Of a stretch of DNA of 64,000 nucleotides, positions 62,474-64,000 are shown piece after piece; position 1 is the first letter of the stretch; every line of letters begins with the position of its first letter. This stretch comes from Flavobacterium tiangeerense. Lineage in GTDB: Bacteria; Bacteroidota; Bacteroidia; Flavobacteriales; Flavobacteriaceae. The position numbers and the translations under genes were made by a program. The stretch lies in assembly GCF_007830355.1 (NCBI RefSeq), contig NZ_VLKO01000008.1, positions 1 through 64,000 of the forward strand, read 5' to 3'. The notes under the pieces were generated by a model. The model worked only from the letters and a program-made list of their open reading frames with translations. It was not told where the DNA came from and did no database searches.

Positions 62474-64000
62474 TTGAAAAAAACACTTTTTTTCCTTACT
62501 CAACTAGCAATTTTATTGATTTCGCAGTTTGTTTTGGCGCAAGCCTCAAAAGTTATAGTTATAGAAAATGTCGATTTTGAAGAAGTTAATGACATAGAAG
62601 TTCCAGACGCGGTTTTATTGATGGGAAACGTTCGAGCAAGTCACGACGGTATTGTACTTACCTGTAACAAAGCTTATTATTTTAAAAAAGAAAAATACAT
62701 CAAAGCTTTTGGAAATGTACAAATGGTACAAGGAGATACTTTGTTTTTGAATAGTAAATATGCCGAGTATAATGCAAATGTTAAAAAAGCATATGCTTCT
62801 GGTGACGCAATTATGAGTTCGCCAGACGCAACCTTAGTAACAGATGTAATCAACTTTGACCGAAATATTCAGGAAGCGTATTACGATACACCGGGAACTA
62901 TTACCAATAAAGACAATACACTTAAGAGTAATTCAGGTAGGTATTATGTAAAAGAAAAGAAGTTTCGATTTTTGACATCGGTCACGATTACCAATCCTAC
63001 GTATGTGATCAAATCGAATCATTTGGATTATTTTAGTAATTCAGGACATTCGTATCTTTTAGGACCCTCAACAATTACCAGTAAAGCCAATTACATTTAC
63101 ACCGAAAAAGGATTTTATGACACCAAAAAGAACCTAGCACACTTTCTAAACAAATCTTATATCAAATATGACGATAGAGTGATTAAGGGTGACAGTTTGT
63201 ATTATGATAGAAATAGAGAATTTGCATCGGCGACTCGAAATGTAAAAATAACAGATTCTATAAACCGCGGTATTGTCAAAGGACATTATGCCGAAGTGTT
63301 TAAAAAACAAGATTCTATGTATGTTACTAAAAGAGCCGTAGCAGTAAATTTTGTCGAAAATGACTCGGTTTATATTCACGGAAAAAAACTAATGGTCACT
63401 GGAAAAGAAGGAAACAGAATCATAAGAGCCTTTAATAACGTCCGATTTTTCAAAAAGGATATGAGTGGAAAATGTGATTCGATACATTCTAGTACCAAAA
63501 TGGGACTTACAAAAATGATAGGAAATCCAATACTTTGGAACGCAGAAAACCAAATTACAGGCGACATTATGCATTTGATAGGAGATAAAACTACTCAAAA
63601 ATTAGACTCTCTTAAAGTACTCGAAAATACTTTTATTCTCTCAAAAGACACCTTGGGAACAGGATACAATCAAGTCAAGGGACAAAATCTATATGGGAAA
63701 TTTCTAGAAGGAAAATTACATGATGTTGATATTATCAAAAACGCAGAAGTCATTTACTACATGCGTAATGAAGCACAAGAATTAATAGGTATTAACAAAA
63801 ATAAAAGCAGTAAAATAAATTTAGTATTGGCTGATAATGAGATCGAAAACATTACTTTTTTTCAAGATGTAGATGGTGATATTTTCCCGGAAGACGAACT
63901 ACCCGAAAATGCTAGAAAACTACGAGGCTTAGTATGGCGAGGCGATGAACGTATAAAATCAAAGGACGATATTTTTCCTCCCGAAGAAAATGAAGACAAT
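62474..64000 (+). CDS. OstA/LptA-like protein (partial, runs off right edge)
   Basis: Reading from a TTG at 62474, the frame stays open for 509 codons to the window edge. A signal peptide (LKKTLFFLTQLAILLISQFV ... LAQA, about 1-24) is followed by the OstA-type beta-jellyroll repeat (DAVLLMGNVRASHDGIVLTC, AFGNVQMVQGDTLFLNSKYA). Such proteins bind or transfer lipopolysaccharide between membranes; Bacteroidota OstA-like proteins are longer than E. coli LptA. TTG is the only start that yields the signal peptide; no in-frame ATG precedes it. Later segments include YYDRNREFASATRNVKI and LRGLVWRGDERIKS. Confidence 0.85.
   Translation, partial: MKKTLFFLTQLAILLISQFVLAQASKVIVIENVDFEEVNDIEVPDAVLLMGNVRASHDGIVLTCNKAYYFKKEKYIKAFGNVQMVQGDTLFLNSKYAEYNANVKKAYASGDAIMSSPDATLVTDVINFDRNIQEAYYDTPGTITNKDNTLKSNSGRYYVKEKKFRFLTSVTITNPTYVIKSNHLDYFSNSGHSYLLGPSTITSKANYIYTEKGFYDTKKNLAHFLNKSYIKYDDRVIKGDSLYYDRNREFASATRNVKITDSINRGIVKGHYAEVFKKQDSMYVTKRAVAVNFVENDSVYIHGKKLMVTGKEGNRIIRAFNNVRFFKKDMSGKCDSIHSSTKMGLTKMIGNPILWNAENQITGDIMHLIGDKTTQKLDSLKVLENTFILSKDTLGTGYNQVKGQNLYGKFLEGKLHDVDIIKNAEVIYYMRNEAQELIGINKNKSSKINLVLADNEIENITFFQDVDGDIFPEDELPENARKLRGLVWRGDERIKSKDDIFPPEENEDN

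Noticed and set aside
1-64000. CRISPR array, toxin-antitoxin pair, restriction or other defence system, prophage
   Set aside because: I looked for spaced direct repeats, paired small genes, integrases and nuclease-helicase clusters and found none. The secreted nucleases carry export signals and are not defence genes.

Overview
The window looks like a chromosomal segment from a Bacteroidota bacterium of the Flavobacteriaceae, most likely Flavobacterium or a close relative. The DNA is AT-rich. Many genes are preceded at short distance by TAnnTTTG-type -7 elements, and I saw no consistent Shine-Dalgarno sequences. Two secreted proteins end in type IX secretion (T9SS) type A sorting domains, several lipoproteins carry short signal peptides ending at Cys, and a bacillithiol gene (bshB1) is present. 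Almost all of the window is ordinary core or housekeeping sequence. The only sign of a mobile element is a transposase fragment at the left edge. There are no CRISPR arrays, prophage modules, rRNA genes or recognisable defence systems.

Layout. 1-500: N-terminal part of an ISAon1-type transposase gene next to tRNA-His. 580-2861 (minus): hotdog thioesterase, isochorismate synthase and bshB1. 2974-8729: a beta-helix lipoprotein and two tandem secreted endonuclease I proteins (nuclease + FN3 + lamin-tail + T9SS domain). 8822-12484: purL. 12857-14720: outer-membrane-type protein plus a two-FAS1 lipoprotein. 14798-24310: LysR regulator, acyl-CoA synthetase, MarR regulator and a fadN-fadA-fadE beta-oxidation operon. 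24459-32104: YihY/BrkB membrane protein, Tat-exported superoxide dismutase, TerB/LETM1-like protein, SulP transporter with beta-carbonic anhydrase, OxyR and small conserved proteins. 32230-40350: mnmD, ilvE, a MazG-like hydrolase, SRPBCC protein, ECF sigma operon, BNR-repeat lipoprotein and a basic low-complexity secreted protein. 40465-47910: kup, an RNA m5C methyltransferase, a PASTA protein with an RluD-type pseudouridine synthase, ddl, DUF421 and coaD. 48008-54563: PhnA, DEAD-box helicase, M14 peptidase, NUDIX, pyrE, SRPBCC and birA. 54659-60277: rsfS-ftsH, then a membrane-lipid operon (LUD, cdsA, psd, acyl-CoA-binding protein, lipoprotein superoxide dismutase). 60331-64000: a GH13 amylase lipoprotein and, running off the right edge, an OstA/LptA-like gene starting at TTG.

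How it fits together. Themes are fatty-acid breakdown under a MarR regulator, oxidative-stress defence (OxyR and two exported Mn-type superoxide dismutases), bicarbonate handling (SulP + carbonic anhydrase), envelope and phospholipid synthesis, and T9SS-exported nucleases. I did not find a clearly new multi-gene system. The best leads are non-coding palindromes (51987-52046, about 45582-45675, 21224-21260), candidate operators upstream of the MarR and OstA genes, an apparently leaderless pyrE promoter overlapping a divergent NUDIX gene, an acyl-CoA-binding protein inside a phospholipid operon, and two superoxide dismutases exported by different routes.
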